From contig NZ_SMFO01000016.1 in the NCBI RefSeq assembly GCF_004349145.1, positions 1 to 64,000 of the forward strand: a stretch of DNA of 64,000 bases, read 5' to 3'. A model generated the notes under the pieces. It did not search any database. It saw only the letters and a program-made list of their open reading frames with translations, and had not been told where the DNA came from. This DNA is from Flavobacterium hiemivividum. GTDB lineage: Bacteria > Bacteroidota > Bacteroidia > Flavobacteriales > Flavobacteriaceae. Shown here in pieces: positions 1 through 7,934 of this stretch (positions are counted from its first letter, which is position 1; each line of letters opens with the position of its first letter). The translations under genes were made by a program, and so were the position numbers.

Positions 1-116
1 TTAACTGTATTTCTGGAAAGCGAGAGATAATTGCTAATAAAGAGCTTACTCTTACCGCTACAATAGAATTTTAGTGCTTTTCTAATTTTGCTCATGTCTG
101 TTAGTTTATTGGCCAT
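1..116 (-). CDS. istA: IS21-family transposase IstA, N-terminal fragment (runs off the window edge)
   Basis: Reading leftward from the ATG at 116-114, 38 codons are open to the window edge. The protein starts MANKLTDMSKIRKALKF and continues through GKSKLFISNYLSLSRN, which resembles the helix-turn-helix start of IS21-family IstA, the DDE transposase that pairs with the ATPase IstB. The gene lies directly inside the multiple terminal repeats at 179-301, as expected for the istA side of such an element. Only the N-terminus is visible, so intactness of istA and presence of istB cannot be judged. Family assignment is by recognition of motif and context, not by alignment. Confidence 0.75.
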   Translation of the reverse strand, partial: MANKLTDMSKIRKALKFYCSGKSKLFISNYLSLSRNTV

Positions 117-178
117 AAATCCGTCGTTTTTTTAACGAATTTAAGGGCTAACAACATGAAAAAAGTAGTTGTTTTTTA

Positions 179-281
179 GGTGGTCACTTTCAACTGGAAT
201 CAGGTGGTCAGTTTGCTCCGGAATTGGGTGGTCAATTTCAACCGAAACAAGTGGTCAATTTACACTGGAATTGGGTGGTCA
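179..281. repeat. Multiple terminal repeats of the IS21-like element
   Basis: Five direct repeats with core GGTGGTCA at 179-186, 203-210, 227-234, 250-257 (first base A) and 274-281. The period is 24, 24, 23, 24 bp. Spacers between cores are similar (AATT/GGAATTG-like), so the unit is about 24 bp. They are the predicted IstA binding array. Confidence 0.8.
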
Positions 282-375
282 ATTTGACCGTTTTTTCCAC
301 AAGCCCTCCGGGTTTCTAAAAAAATCTCCACCCTTATAGTTTCAAATCAGAATCTGGATGTAAAATCAGGTACGC

Positions 376-406
376 ACAACTCAACGCGAGTTAGGTTGTA
401 TTTTTT
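376..406 (+). terminator. Rho-independent terminator just outside the IS end
   Basis: A 10-bp stem with one mismatch and one wobble (376-385 with 90-99 of the same block, loop GCGA) is followed by a run of six T at 401-406. It would stop rightward transcripts arriving from the side now occupied by the insertion element, suggesting that the element inserted downstream of, or into, an older rightward unit. Confidence 0.5.
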
Positions 407-553
407 CAGAAAAACTGGACTTCTTTTGAAACCTCCGCTAATGCGACTACTTTCTTTTTTTTTCTTTTTTTCTTTTAAGAAATGGATTCAAGAGCCAAAG
501 ACGTTTTGCTAGAGCTCTATATTTCACTCACACATATAAAGCCCCCGCCTTAA

Positions 554-898
554 TTTTATATATCGAATCCTATATATATCATAAGCGGGGTAGGTCTGCT
601 TGAGAGGACGTGTTTTGGCTACATTAGACATACTGCTAACGTGCGTTTTAATAAAGATAGCACTTACTCTTGTGTTGAGGTTTACTTAGCCATTAAAGCT
701 CTTAAACAAGACCTTTTACAACAGCTAACATGTAGTTTTATACCATAGGGTAAAGCTTGTATAGAAGGTTCTGACCTTAAATTCCTGTTTTTCCGTTGTC
801 AAAAAACACTAGGTAGCGATCCCCCCCGTCAAATTATAGGGGAAAGTAAAATTGGAGTTAGAATTTCTAAGACGGAAGCTGTTTTGAAATTATTCTGA
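554..898 (+). pseudogene. Unrecognised amber-interrupted reading frame
   Basis: One frame is open from 554 (just after a TAA at 551) to a TGA at 896-898, apart from a single TAG at 746-748. The part before the TAG reads like protein (for example GYIRHTANVRFNKDSTYS), and the part after continues in the same frame and ends SKTEAVLKLF. There is no ATG near its beginning. I do not recognise a family. It could be a decayed gene or chance openness in AT-rich DNA; the latter is quite possible. Confidence 0.22.
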
Positions 899-994
899 GG
901 GAGGGAGTCTAATAAAAAAGACTAATAATAACACCTTAAAATTATGCAAATAATATGCAAACGCTAATTTATAAGAAAAACAAATTACCGTAAA

Positions 995-1027
995 ACAAAA
1001 ATAACCCACTGATTATCAGTGAGTTAT
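995..1027 (-). terminator. Terminator of the tRNA array
   Basis: A 10-bp stem with one mismatch (1003-1012 with 1016-1025, loop TTA) read leftward is followed by TATTTTTGTTTT. It lies 7 nt beyond the end of tRNA-Arg, in the right orientation to end the Ser-Pro-Arg transcript. Confidence 0.7.
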
Positions 1028-1031
1028 TTAG

Positions 1032-1105
<74 letters not shown>

Positions 1106-1144
1106 ATTTTTCTTTTAAAACTTAAATGGAAAAAGTTTATTCTG

Positions 1145-1219
1145 TCGGGGTGGCAGGATTCGAACCTGCGGCCTCCTGCTCCCAAAGCAGGCGCGATAAC
1201 CGAGCTACGCTACACCCCG
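1145..1219 (-). tRNA. tRNA-Pro (anticodon TGG)
   Basis: Minus-strand cloverleaf with acceptor CGGGGTG/CACCCCG, the initial C typical of proline tRNAs, anticodon stem CCTGC/GCAGG with loop TTTGGGA giving TGG, and T arm GCAGG-TTCGAAT-CCTGC. CCA is not encoded. It lies between tRNA-Ser and tRNA-Arg. Confidence 0.95.
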
Positions 1220-1320
1220 TAAAACATAAAATCATTCTTAAACTTTTTTTCAAATAGCTCTCAAAAAATATTTGAGTTATTTAATTCGAAAATACTATCT
1301 TTCGAAACAAAAAAAGTAAG

Positions 1321-1404
1321 CGGAGGGACAGGGACTCGAACCCTGGCACCGGTTACCCGATGACAGTTTAGCAAACTGCTCCATTACCACTCTGGCACCC
1401 CTCC
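1321..1404 (-). tRNA. tRNA-Ser (anticodon GCT)
   Basis: An 84-nt minus-strand tRNA with a long variable arm, as in class II serine tRNAs. Acceptor GGAGGGG pairs with TCCCTCC; discriminator G; anticodon loop TTGCTAA gives GCT; T arm contains GGTTCGAGTCC. It is the promoter-proximal member of the array. Confidence 0.95.
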
Positions 1405-1437
1405 AAGCTCAGAGAAACATGTCTCGTTTTGCGGTTG

Positions 1438-1468
1438 CAAATGTAACACTTCATTGCATTACTCACAA
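1438..1468 (-). promoter_or_regulatory. Bacteroidota-type promoter of the tRNA array
   Basis: Read leftward: TTG (1468-1466), 20-bp spacer, TACATTTG (1445-1438). This fits the flavobacterial consensus TTG-N17..23-TAnnTTTG fully. The expected start of transcription is near 1431, about 27 nt before tRNA-Ser. It is the best promoter match I found in the window. Confidence 0.7.
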
Positions 1469-1611
1469 CTATTTCAGGGCTTTTTTTTAATGTTTTTTTG
1501 CATTTTTATAAAACCGCTTAACAATCAAACATATAGCTTGAAATAAAAATCATATTTATTTCGAGAAAAATATAATACCCAAATCAAAATCAGATTTTAT
1601 ATTAATTTGAT

Positions 1612-1619
1612 TAAATTTG
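1612..1619 (+). promoter_or_regulatory. Candidate -7 box for the thiolase gene
   Basis: TAAATTTG matches TAnnTTTG and lies 27 nt before the ATG at 1646. I see no TTG at the usual -33 distance, so this is a half-site prediction. Confidence 0.4.
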
Positions 1620-1645
1620 CTAGATAAACTAACATTACAAAAATC

Positions 1646-2824
1646 ATGAACAAAAGAGTTGTTATCGTTTCTGCCGTTAGGACACCTATCGGAAGCTTTA
1701 TGGGAGGATTATCTACAGTGCCTGCTCCAAGATTAGGCGCTATAGCCATTAAAGGAGCTTTAGATAAAATAAAATTAGATCCAAAATTAGTTGATGAAGT
1801 ATATATGGGTAATGTGGTTCAGGCCGGCGTAGGACAAGCTCCCGCACGTCAAGCTGCAATTTTTGCAGGCTTAGCTGATACCGTTGCTTGTACAACAATA
1901 AATAAAGTATGTGCATCAGGCATGAAATCAGTAATGCTGGCGGCACAAGCTATCCAATGCGGTGATGCCGAAATCGTAGTTGCTGGTGGTATGGAAAACA
2001 TGAGTTTAATTCCGCATTACATGAATTTGAGAGCTGGAACTAAATTTGGCCCTTCGACTATGGTTGACGGAATGCAAAAGGACGGACTTGTTGACGCTTA
2101 CGACAACAACGCTATGGGCGTTTGTGCGGACTTATGTGCGACTGAATATAACTTTACTAGAGAAGATCAAGATAAGTACGCAATTCAATCGTATGAGCGT
2201 TCATCAAAAGCTTGGGAAGCTGGTAAGTTTGATAACGAAATTGTTCCAGTAGCTGTACCGCAGCGAAAAGGAGATCCAGTTATAGTATCTAGGGACGAAG
2301 AATATACAAATGTCAAAATAGATAAGATTCCAACTTTAAACGCTGTTTTTTCTAAAGATGGAACTGTAACTGCCGCAAACGCATCAACCATAAATGATGG
2401 TGCAGCAGCTATGATCTTAATGAGCGAAGAAAAAGCATTATCATTAGGTCTAAAACCTCTTGCATTTATAAAAAGTTACGCTGATGCTGCTCAAGAACCA
2501 AAATGGTTTACAACGAGCCCATCTAAAGCACTTCCTAAAGCTTTAGATAAAGCAGGAATACCAATCAGTGATGTTGATTATTTTGAGTTCAACGAGGCTT
2601 TCGCAGTCGTAGGACTTGCAAATGCTAAAATTTTAGGTTTAGAAAATGATAAAGTAAATGTAAATGGTGGTGCCGTTTCGCTAGGACATCCTCTAGGATG
2701 CTCAGGAGCACGAATTATTGTTACTTTATTGAATGTTTTAGAGCAAAATAATGCTAAAATTGGAGCCGCAGCTATATGCAATGGTGGTGGTGGTGCTTCG
2801 GCAATTGTGATAGAAAGACTTTAA
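1646..2824 (+). CDS. Acetyl-CoA C-acetyltransferase (thiolase)
   Basis: A 392-residue biosynthetic-type thiolase that condenses two acetyl-CoA to acetoacetyl-CoA or runs the reverse cleavage, in the cytosol. All catalytic landmarks are present: acyl-accepting Cys89 in NKVCASGMK, His348 in GHPLGCSGAR, Cys378 in CNGGGG, plus the NEAFA motif. Length and residue numbers fit the family very well. The ATG at 1646 follows a candidate -7 box. It stands alone, with an imperfect palindrome after the stop, so the pathway (fatty acid or ketone-body use, branched-chain degradation) cannot be inferred from neighbours. Confidence 0.92.
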   Translation: MNKRVVIVSAVRTPIGSFMGGLSTVPAPRLGAIAIKGALDKIKLDPKLVDEVYMGNVVQAGVGQAPARQAAIFAGLADTVACTTINKVCASGMKSVMLAAQAIQCGDAEIVVAGGMENMSLIPHYMNLRAGTKFGPSTMVDGMQKDGLVDAYDNNAMGVCADLCATEYNFTREDQDKYAIQSYERSSKAWEAGKFDNEIVPVAVPQRKGDPVIVSRDEEYTNVKIDKIPTLNAVFSKDGTVTAANASTINDGAAAMILMSEEKALSLGLKPLAFIKSYADAAQEPKWFTTSPSKALPKALDKAGIPISDVDYFEFNEAFAVVGLANAKILGLENDKVNVNGGAVSLGHPLGCSGARIIVTLLNVLEQNNAKIGAAAICNGGGGASAIVIERL

Positions 2825-2830
2825 AAAAAT

Positions 2831-2887
2831 ATGAGTTATGAGTTTTGAGTTTTGACACTTACAACTCATAACTCTTAACTCATAACT
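2831..2887. repeat. Imperfect intergenic palindrome built of GAGTT units
   Basis: The 70-bp gap between thiolase and the NlpC/P60 gene is almost filled by two arms made of near-repeats of GAGTT(A/T)T and their inverse (GTTATGAGTT on the left, AACTCATAAC on the right). It can fold as a long imperfect hairpin. There is no T run after it, so it is not a standard terminator. Confidence 0.5.
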
Positions 2888-2895
2888 TTACATAA

Positions 2896-3657
2896 ATGTT
2901 CGGAATTTGTAATCTGGCTATTATCCCGCTTCGGTTTGAACCAAATGATAGAAGCGAAATCGTTTCTCAAGTTTTATTTGGTGAACATTTTGAAGTTTTA
3001 GAACAACAAAAACAATGGTCTCGCATCAAGATGCAATTTGACGGATATGAAGGCTGGGTAGATTCCAAACAATACCAAGTAATTTCAGAGTCTGACTTCA
3101 ATCAGCTTTCTGACGAACCTATTATCTTAAATGCTGATTTAATCGAATACGTCACTGGATCTAATAATTTGCTGATGCCAATTCCTCTAGGCGCTTCAAT
3201 TTCGTTTATTAGCAACGACACTATAAATACAAGTAACTTCGATTTTGAAGGAACAAAAGTAAATGGTGTAAAAGATAAAAAGCACCTTATAAATACCGCC
3301 TTTTTATATCTTAACGCTCCTTATCTTTGGGGTGGAAAAACACCTTTTGGCATTGATTGCTCAGGTTTTACCCAAATGGTCTACAAGCTTAACGGCTACA
3401 AACTACTAAGAGACGCTTCGCAACAAGCCACACAAGGAGAAGCTTTAAGTTTTATCGAAGAGAGCGAACCAGGTGATTTGGCTTTTTTCGACAATGAAGA
3501 AGGCAGCATTATTCATGTGGGCATCATCATGGAAAACAACTATATTATCCATGCCAGCGGAAAAATACGGATTGATAGATTAGATCATCTAGGGATTTAT
3601 AATCCCGAAATAAACAAACATACTCACAAACTGAGAGTCATTAAAAAGATTATATAA
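2896..3657 (+). CDS. NlpC/P60 family cell-wall hydrolase with N-terminal SH3-like region
   Basis: A 253-residue protein. Residues about 1-60 resemble a bacterial SH3 domain (GEHFEVLEQQKQWSRI), and the C-terminal half is an NlpC/P60 papain-like peptidase with Cys155 in DCSGF, His207 in HVGI and His219 in IHASG as the catalytic set. Such enzymes cut between D-glutamate and the third residue of peptidoglycan stem peptides. No clear signal peptide is seen at the ATG used, which sits directly after the preceding palindrome; export could be atypical or the substrate may be recycled muropeptides in the cytoplasm. Confidence 0.88.
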   Translation: MFGICNLAIIPLRFEPNDRSEIVSQVLFGEHFEVLEQQKQWSRIKMQFDGYEGWVDSKQYQVISESDFNQLSDEPIILNADLIEYVTGSNNLLMPIPLGASISFISNDTINTSNFDFEGTKVNGVKDKKHLINTAFLYLNAPYLWGGKTPFGIDCSGFTQMVYKLNGYKLLRDASQQATQGEALSFIEESEPGDLAFFDNEEGSIIHVGIIMENNYIIHASGKIRIDRLDHLGIYNPEINKHTHKLRVIKKII

Positions 3658-3660
3658 AAA

Positions 3661-3694
3661 AACCTATCTGAACTAAATCAGATAGGTTTTTTTT
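3661..3694 (+). terminator. Terminator after the NlpC/P60 gene
   Basis: Perfect 11-bp stem (3661-3671 with 3678-3688, loop ACTAAA) followed by a T run to 3694. It also separates this gene from the convergent TPR gene ending at 3715. Confidence 0.85.
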
Positions 3695-3714
3695 CAAAAC
3701 TGTAAACGAATGTA

Positions 3715-4986
3715 TTATTTCATTTTTGCTTCTAAAGCTTTCTTTTCAGCAGTCATTTCTAATGCACTGTACACATTTAAAAGTGTTTTAGCTACATCAT
3801 CATTTTTAGAATCTACTTCTAATGCTTTTACTAAATAAGGTATAGCGCTTTTAAATACGTTTTGTCTTTGCGTTTTCAAAACTGCATAACGCTTCATATC
3901 TTTATCAGACGTTCCTAATTTATTCATTTCATCGATAATCCCAGTCTCAGCGTCTAACTTTAATGCCGCCATATTGATGTAAGCATTAACATATTTAGGG
4001 TTAATTACAATAGCTCTATCATAATATTTTTCAGCATTTACAAGGTCTTTAGCATTACCACTAATTACTCCTAAGTTAAAAACTAAATCTGCATCATTAG
4101 GATTTTTTTCTAAAACTTCATTGATTAACTTTTTATAAGTATCAAAGTCTTTAGTTTCTAAATACAAGTTTGCCTGAGTTAATATCAATGAAGTATCGTC
4201 AGGATTTGCAGCTCTAGCCTCTTCAATTGCTTTTTTAGCTTCTTCTGTTTTACCACCTTCAACTAAAATCAAAGCCATGTTTTTGTATATCTCTCCTCTT
4301 TTTGAAGGAATAACTTCAACAGTAGGTTTTTCGTGCGTACCTAACTTAACAGCTCTATCTCTTTCGGCAAGAGTATTAAAAAGATCTTCCTTATCTGAAA
4401 TTTTATTTACCGCTAAGTAACTAGTTCCTTTTCCAGAATAGTTCATTCTTTTTAACTCTTCGTACATCTTTAACGCTGTATCATACTCTTTTGCATTTAC
4501 ATAAGTCGAAGCTGCATAGTATAGATTTAAAGTGTCTTTTTTGTCCAACAAATAAGCATCGTACAATTTTTTTGCACTATCTGAATGTTTTTCAACTTTA
4601 GAGTCGGCAATAGCGCTATTAATCAATTTATATTTTATATCAATAATTGATGTCGCAGCCTGAGCAGAAAATTTAGCTTTTCCAGACGCTTTCTCTGCAT
4701 TTACTAAACTTAAATAAGCATCTGCAGCTAAGGCCAAATTTTTATCTGTATCAATGCTTTTATTTGCTAATTCAAGATATGTATTTCCTTTTAAAAAGAA
4801 AAATTGCGCTTTTTCGTCTGCACTTGCATTAGCCAATAAAGATTCAGCACCTTGTAAAATAGTAGCTGCTTCTTGAGTACTTCCTTTTTTTAGCGCTTTT
4901 TCAGCAGCTTTAATTTCATCTTTTTGAGCAAAAGACGCTACTGATAGCAATAAAGCTGACGCTAGTACTACATATTTACTTTTCAT
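3715..4986 (-). CDS. Exported tetratricopeptide-repeat protein
   Basis: A 423-residue protein with an N-terminal signal peptide (hydrophobic ALLLSVASFAQ, likely cleaved after the Ala-Gln region) followed by helical repeats. Residues about 230-360 contain TPR-like segments such as NAKDLVNAEKYYDRAI and EAKKAIEEARAANPDD. TPRs are protein-interaction scaffolds; no catalytic motif is visible. It starts 51 nt after the gyrA stop on the same strand, so it is probably co-transcribed with gyrA, but no functional link is evident. A periplasmic or outer-membrane-associated scaffold role is a guess. Confidence 0.8.
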   Translation of the reverse strand: MKSKYVVLASALLLSVASFAQKDEIKAAEKALKKGSTQEAATILQGAESLLANASADEKAQFFFLKGNTYLELANKSIDTDKNLALAADAYLSLVNAEKASGKAKFSAQAATSIIDIKYKLINSAIADSKVEKHSDSAKKLYDAYLLDKKDTLNLYYAASTYVNAKEYDTALKMYEELKRMNYSGKGTSYLAVNKISDKEDLFNTLAERDRAVKLGTHEKPTVEVIPSKRGEIYKNMALILVEGGKTEEAKKAIEEARAANPDDTSLILTQANLYLETKDFDTYKKLINEVLEKNPNDADLVFNLGVISGNAKDLVNAEKYYDRAIVINPKYVNAYINMAALKLDAETGIIDEMNKLGTSDKDMKRYAVLKTQRQNVFKSAIPYLVKALEVDSKNDDVAKTLLNVYSALEMTAEKKALEAKMK

Positions 4987-5037
4987 AAAATTCTATTTAA
5001 TAATTAATTAATCTTTGTTTTTGTCTATTATTCTTGT

Positions 5038-7680
5038 TTATACTTCGTCATCAGCATCGTCTGCTTCATCCTCAGCTTCATCTTCTACTTCGTCATCTTC
5101 GTCCTCATCTTCGTCAGTAACACCCTCATCTTCCAGAACTTCTAAAATAGGTTTTACTCTTTCGATTACTTCCACTTCAATAACGTTACCGTCTTCGTCA
5201 ACAACAACTTCTGGATCATCTTTCATCACTTTTGTAACCGCAGCGATAGAATCTTTACCTTTTAAGTTTATCAATTTCACACCTTGAGTAGCACGTCCCA
5301 TAACTCTTAAGTCTTCGACAGCCATTCTTATTGTTAATCCTGATTTGTTGATAATCATTAAATCATCTGCATCAGTAACCGCATTGATCGAAATCAGATT
5401 ACCTGTTTTCTCAGTAATATTTAAAGTTTTAACTCCTTTACCACCACGATTCGTAATACGATAAACATCTTCTCCATCGTCATCAACTAATTTAGTACGT
5501 TTTCCGTATCCATTTTCAGTTACAACTAAGACTTGAGATTCATTTACTGCATCCTTATCTACAGTAACCATGCCAATTACTTCATCAGTATCATCCTTAA
5601 GCGAGATTCCACGCACTCCAGAAGCCGTTCTTCCCATCGGACGGGTTTTAGATTCTTCAAAACGAACTAACTTCCCTGACTTAACAGCAAGGATAATTTG
5701 GCTCTCACCATTCGTTAATTTAGCTTCTAATAATTCATCTCCCTCTCTAATCGTAATTGCTGCAACACCATTTACTCTAGGTTTAGAATATTTCTCTAAA
5801 GAGGTTTTCTTAACCTGACCTTTTTTAGTCACCATAACTAAATTATGACTCTTAATATAGTCTTGATCTTTTAAGTCTTGTGTACAAATAAATGCTTTTA
5901 CCTTATCATCACTTTCGATATTAACAAGATTCTGAATCGCTCTACCCTTAGCAGTTTTAGTTCCTTCCGGTATTTCATAAACACGCATCCAGAAACATTT
6001 TCCTTTTTGAGTAAAGAACATCATATATTGATGGTTAGTCGCCACAAACATGTGTTCTAAGAAATCTTGATCTCTTGTTCCAGCACTTTTTTGACCTACT
6101 CCACCTCTATTTTGTGTTTTGTATTCTGTTAGGTTTGTACGTTTAATATATCCTGCATGCGAAATTGTAATAACTACATTCTCATCAGCAATTAAATCTT
6201 CGATACTTACATCTCCACCAGAATATTCAATTTGGGAACGACGCTCATCCCCGTATTTATCACGTATTTCGATAAGCTCCTCTTTAATTAAAGCTGTTCT
6301 CAGATTAATATCTTCTAATAATGCTTTTAAGTGCGCTATTAACTTCATTAATTCTTCATATTCAGCTCTTAACTTGTCTTGTTCTAGACCTGTTAATTGA
6401 CGTAAACGCATTTCTACGATCGCACGCGCTTGAATATCTGATAATTTAAATCTTTCGATTAATTTTTCACGAGCTTCTTCGGTATTTTTCGAACCTCTAA
6501 TTAAAGCGATTACTTCGTCAATATTATCTGAAGCAATGATTAATCCTTCTAAAATATGAGCTCTCTCTTCTGCTTTACGCAATTCGAAACGTGTTCTTCT
6601 AACTACCACATCATGGCGGTGCTCTACAAAATAGTGAATCATGTCTTTCAGATTCAACATCTGTGGACGACCTTTTACCAATGCAATATTATTCACACTA
6701 AAAGAAGACTGTAACTGCGTATACTTATAAAGCGTATTTAAAACTACGTTTGGAGTCGCATCACGCTTCAAGATATAAACAATACGCATACCGTTCCTAT
6801 CTGATTCATCGCGAATATTTGCTATTCCATCAATTTTTTTATCGTTAACTAAATCGGCAGTACGCTTGATCATATCGGCCTTATTCACTTGGTACGGAAT
6901 TTCGGTAACGATGATACATTCTCTTCCGTCCACTTCTTCAAAACCAACTTTAGCACGCATTACAACACGTCCTCTTCCGGTTTTAAAAGCTTCCCGAACA
7001 CCTTCGTAACCATAGATAATTCCTCCAGTTGGAAAATCCGGCGCTTTTATATAGGTAATTAACTCATCTATCTCGATATCGTTATTATCCATGTAAGCCA
7101 AAGTACCGTTGATTACTTCGGTAAGGTTGTGCGGAGGCATATTAGTCGCCATACCTACAGCAATTCCTGTTGCTCCATTGATCAATAAAGTAGGAACACG
7201 AGTTGGCATTACTTTTGGCTCATATAAAGTATCATCAAAATTCAGTTGAAAATCAACCGTTTCTTTTTCGATATCAGCCATTATTTCTTCCGAAATCTTG
7301 CGCATTCTAGCTTCAGTGTAACGCATTGCTGCAGGGCTATCGCCATCTACAGATCCAAAGTTACCTTGACCATCCACTAATAAATATCGCAAACTCCATT
7401 CTTGAGCCATACGAACCATGGCATCATAAACTGATGTATCTCCGTGAGGGTGATACTTACCTAAAACTTCCCCGACAATTCTGGCGGATTTTTTATGGGC
7501 TTTATTTGAAAAAACTCCTAAATCATACATTCCGTAAAGAACTCTTCGATGAACTGGTTTCAAACCATCTCTAACATCTGGAAGCGCCCTTGATACAATT
7601 ACTGACATCGAATAATCAATGTAAGCTGACTTCATTTCATCTTCTATGTTAATAGGAATTAACTTTTCTCCTTCAGACAT
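5038..7680 (-). CDS. gyrA: DNA gyrase subunit A
   Basis: Breakage-reunion subunit of gyrase, 880 residues. The catalytic Tyr121 sits in [10 protein letters not shown]. The quinolone region reads [13 protein letters not shown], so the position equivalent to E. coli Ser83 is Thr82 and that of Asp87 is Asp86. The C-terminal half has the repeated beta-pinwheel blades including the GyrA-box-like sequence (QNRGGVGQK). The last 30 or so residues are a strongly acidic tail of Asp and Glu. It is divergent from clpC and followed by the TPR gene. Start ATG is followed by [15 protein letters not shown], typical of the family. Confidence 0.97.
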   Translation of the reverse strand: MSEGEKLIPINIEDEMKSAYIDYSMSVIVSRALPDVRDGLKPVHRRVLYGMYDLGVFSNKAHKKSARIVGEVLGKYHPHGDTSVYDAMVRMAQEWSLRYLLVDGQGNFGSVDGDSPAAMRYTEARMRKISEEIMADIEKETVDFQLNFDDTLYEPKVMPTRVPTLLINGATGIAVGMATNMPPHNLTEVINGTLAYMDNNDIEIDELITYIKAPDFPTGGIIYGYEGVREAFKTGRGRVVMRAKVGFEEVDGRECIIVTEIPYQVNKADMIKRTADLVNDKKIDGIANIRDESDRNGMRIVYILKRDATPNVVLNTLYKYTQLQSSFSVNNIALVKGRPQMLNLKDMIHYFVEHRHDVVVRRTRFELRKAEERAHILEGLIIASDNIDEVIALIRGSKNTEEAREKLIERFKLSDIQARAIVEMRLRQLTGLEQDKLRAEYEELMKLIAHLKALLEDINLRTALIKEELIEIRDKYGDERRSQIEYSGGDVSIEDLIADENVVITISHAGYIKRTNLTEYKTQNRGGVGQKSAGTRDQDFLEHMFVATNHQYMMFFTQKGKCFWMRVYEIPEGTKTAKGRAIQNLVNIESDDKVKAFICTQDLKDQDYIKSHNLVMVTKKGQVKKTSLEKYSKPRVNGVAAITIREGDELLEAKLTNGESQIILAVKSGKLVRFEESKTRPMGRTASGVRGISLKDDTDEVIGMVTVDKDAVNESQVLVVTENGYGKRTKLVDDDGEDVYRITNRGGKGVKTLNITEKTGNLISINAVTDADDLMIINKSGLTIRMAVEDLRVMGRATQGVKLINLKGKDSIAAVTKVMKDDPEVVVDEDGNVIEVEVIERVKPILEVLEDEGVTDEDEDEDDEVEDEAEDEADDADDEV

Positions 7681-7934
7681 AAGTTGTTATATTAAAATAT
7701 TATATTAGTTTCAAAACGTGCCAATATACGGCTTTTTGAAATTTATAGCCCTGTTTTAACGTTCTAATTTCAAAGATTTATTAACAAAATTACATCGGTT
7801 TTGTTTAATAAATTAAGCGCATTTTTACAATATTTCCCTATATTTTTTGTCAATTAGCTGACATGACATCTTCGGGTACGATTTTTGTTTTTAAAATACT
7901 AATTCACTAAGTTTACATATACAAAACACACATT

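Larger units (their letters stand above)
1..301 (-). mobile_element. Left end of an IS21-family insertion sequence
   Basis: Five copies of an octamer GGTGGTCA (one as AGTGGTCA) lie at 179, 203, 227, 250 and 274, spaced 23-24 bp, each followed by a related spacer. Multiple terminal repeats of this kind are characteristic of IS21-family ends and bind IstA. Read on the minus strand the outer boundary begins TGTGGAAAAAACGG at 301, matching the usual terminal TG. The start of istA lies inside. The other end and the target duplication are outside the window. Confidence 0.75.
302..994. other. Gene-poor stretch between IS end and tRNA array
   Basis: No recognisable gene. It holds a terminator (376-406), a hairpin with arms CCCCGC/GCGGGG at 543-548 and 585-590 enclosing an AT-rich near-palindrome, and an open frame broken by one TAG (554-898). 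The mixture next to tRNA genes and an insertion sequence suggests debris of accessory DNA, but nothing identifies a source. Confidence 0.5.

Noticed and set aside
179..281. Regular 24-bp repeats as a possible CRISPR array
   Set aside because: Repeat core is only 8 bp, spacers are similar to each other, and istA lies directly beside; these are IS21 terminal repeats.
5015..5287. Ser-rich 90-codon frame opposite the gyrA end
   Set aside because: It is the antisense of the acidic GyrA tail (GAA/GAT codons read as TTC/ATC/TCA), not a gene.
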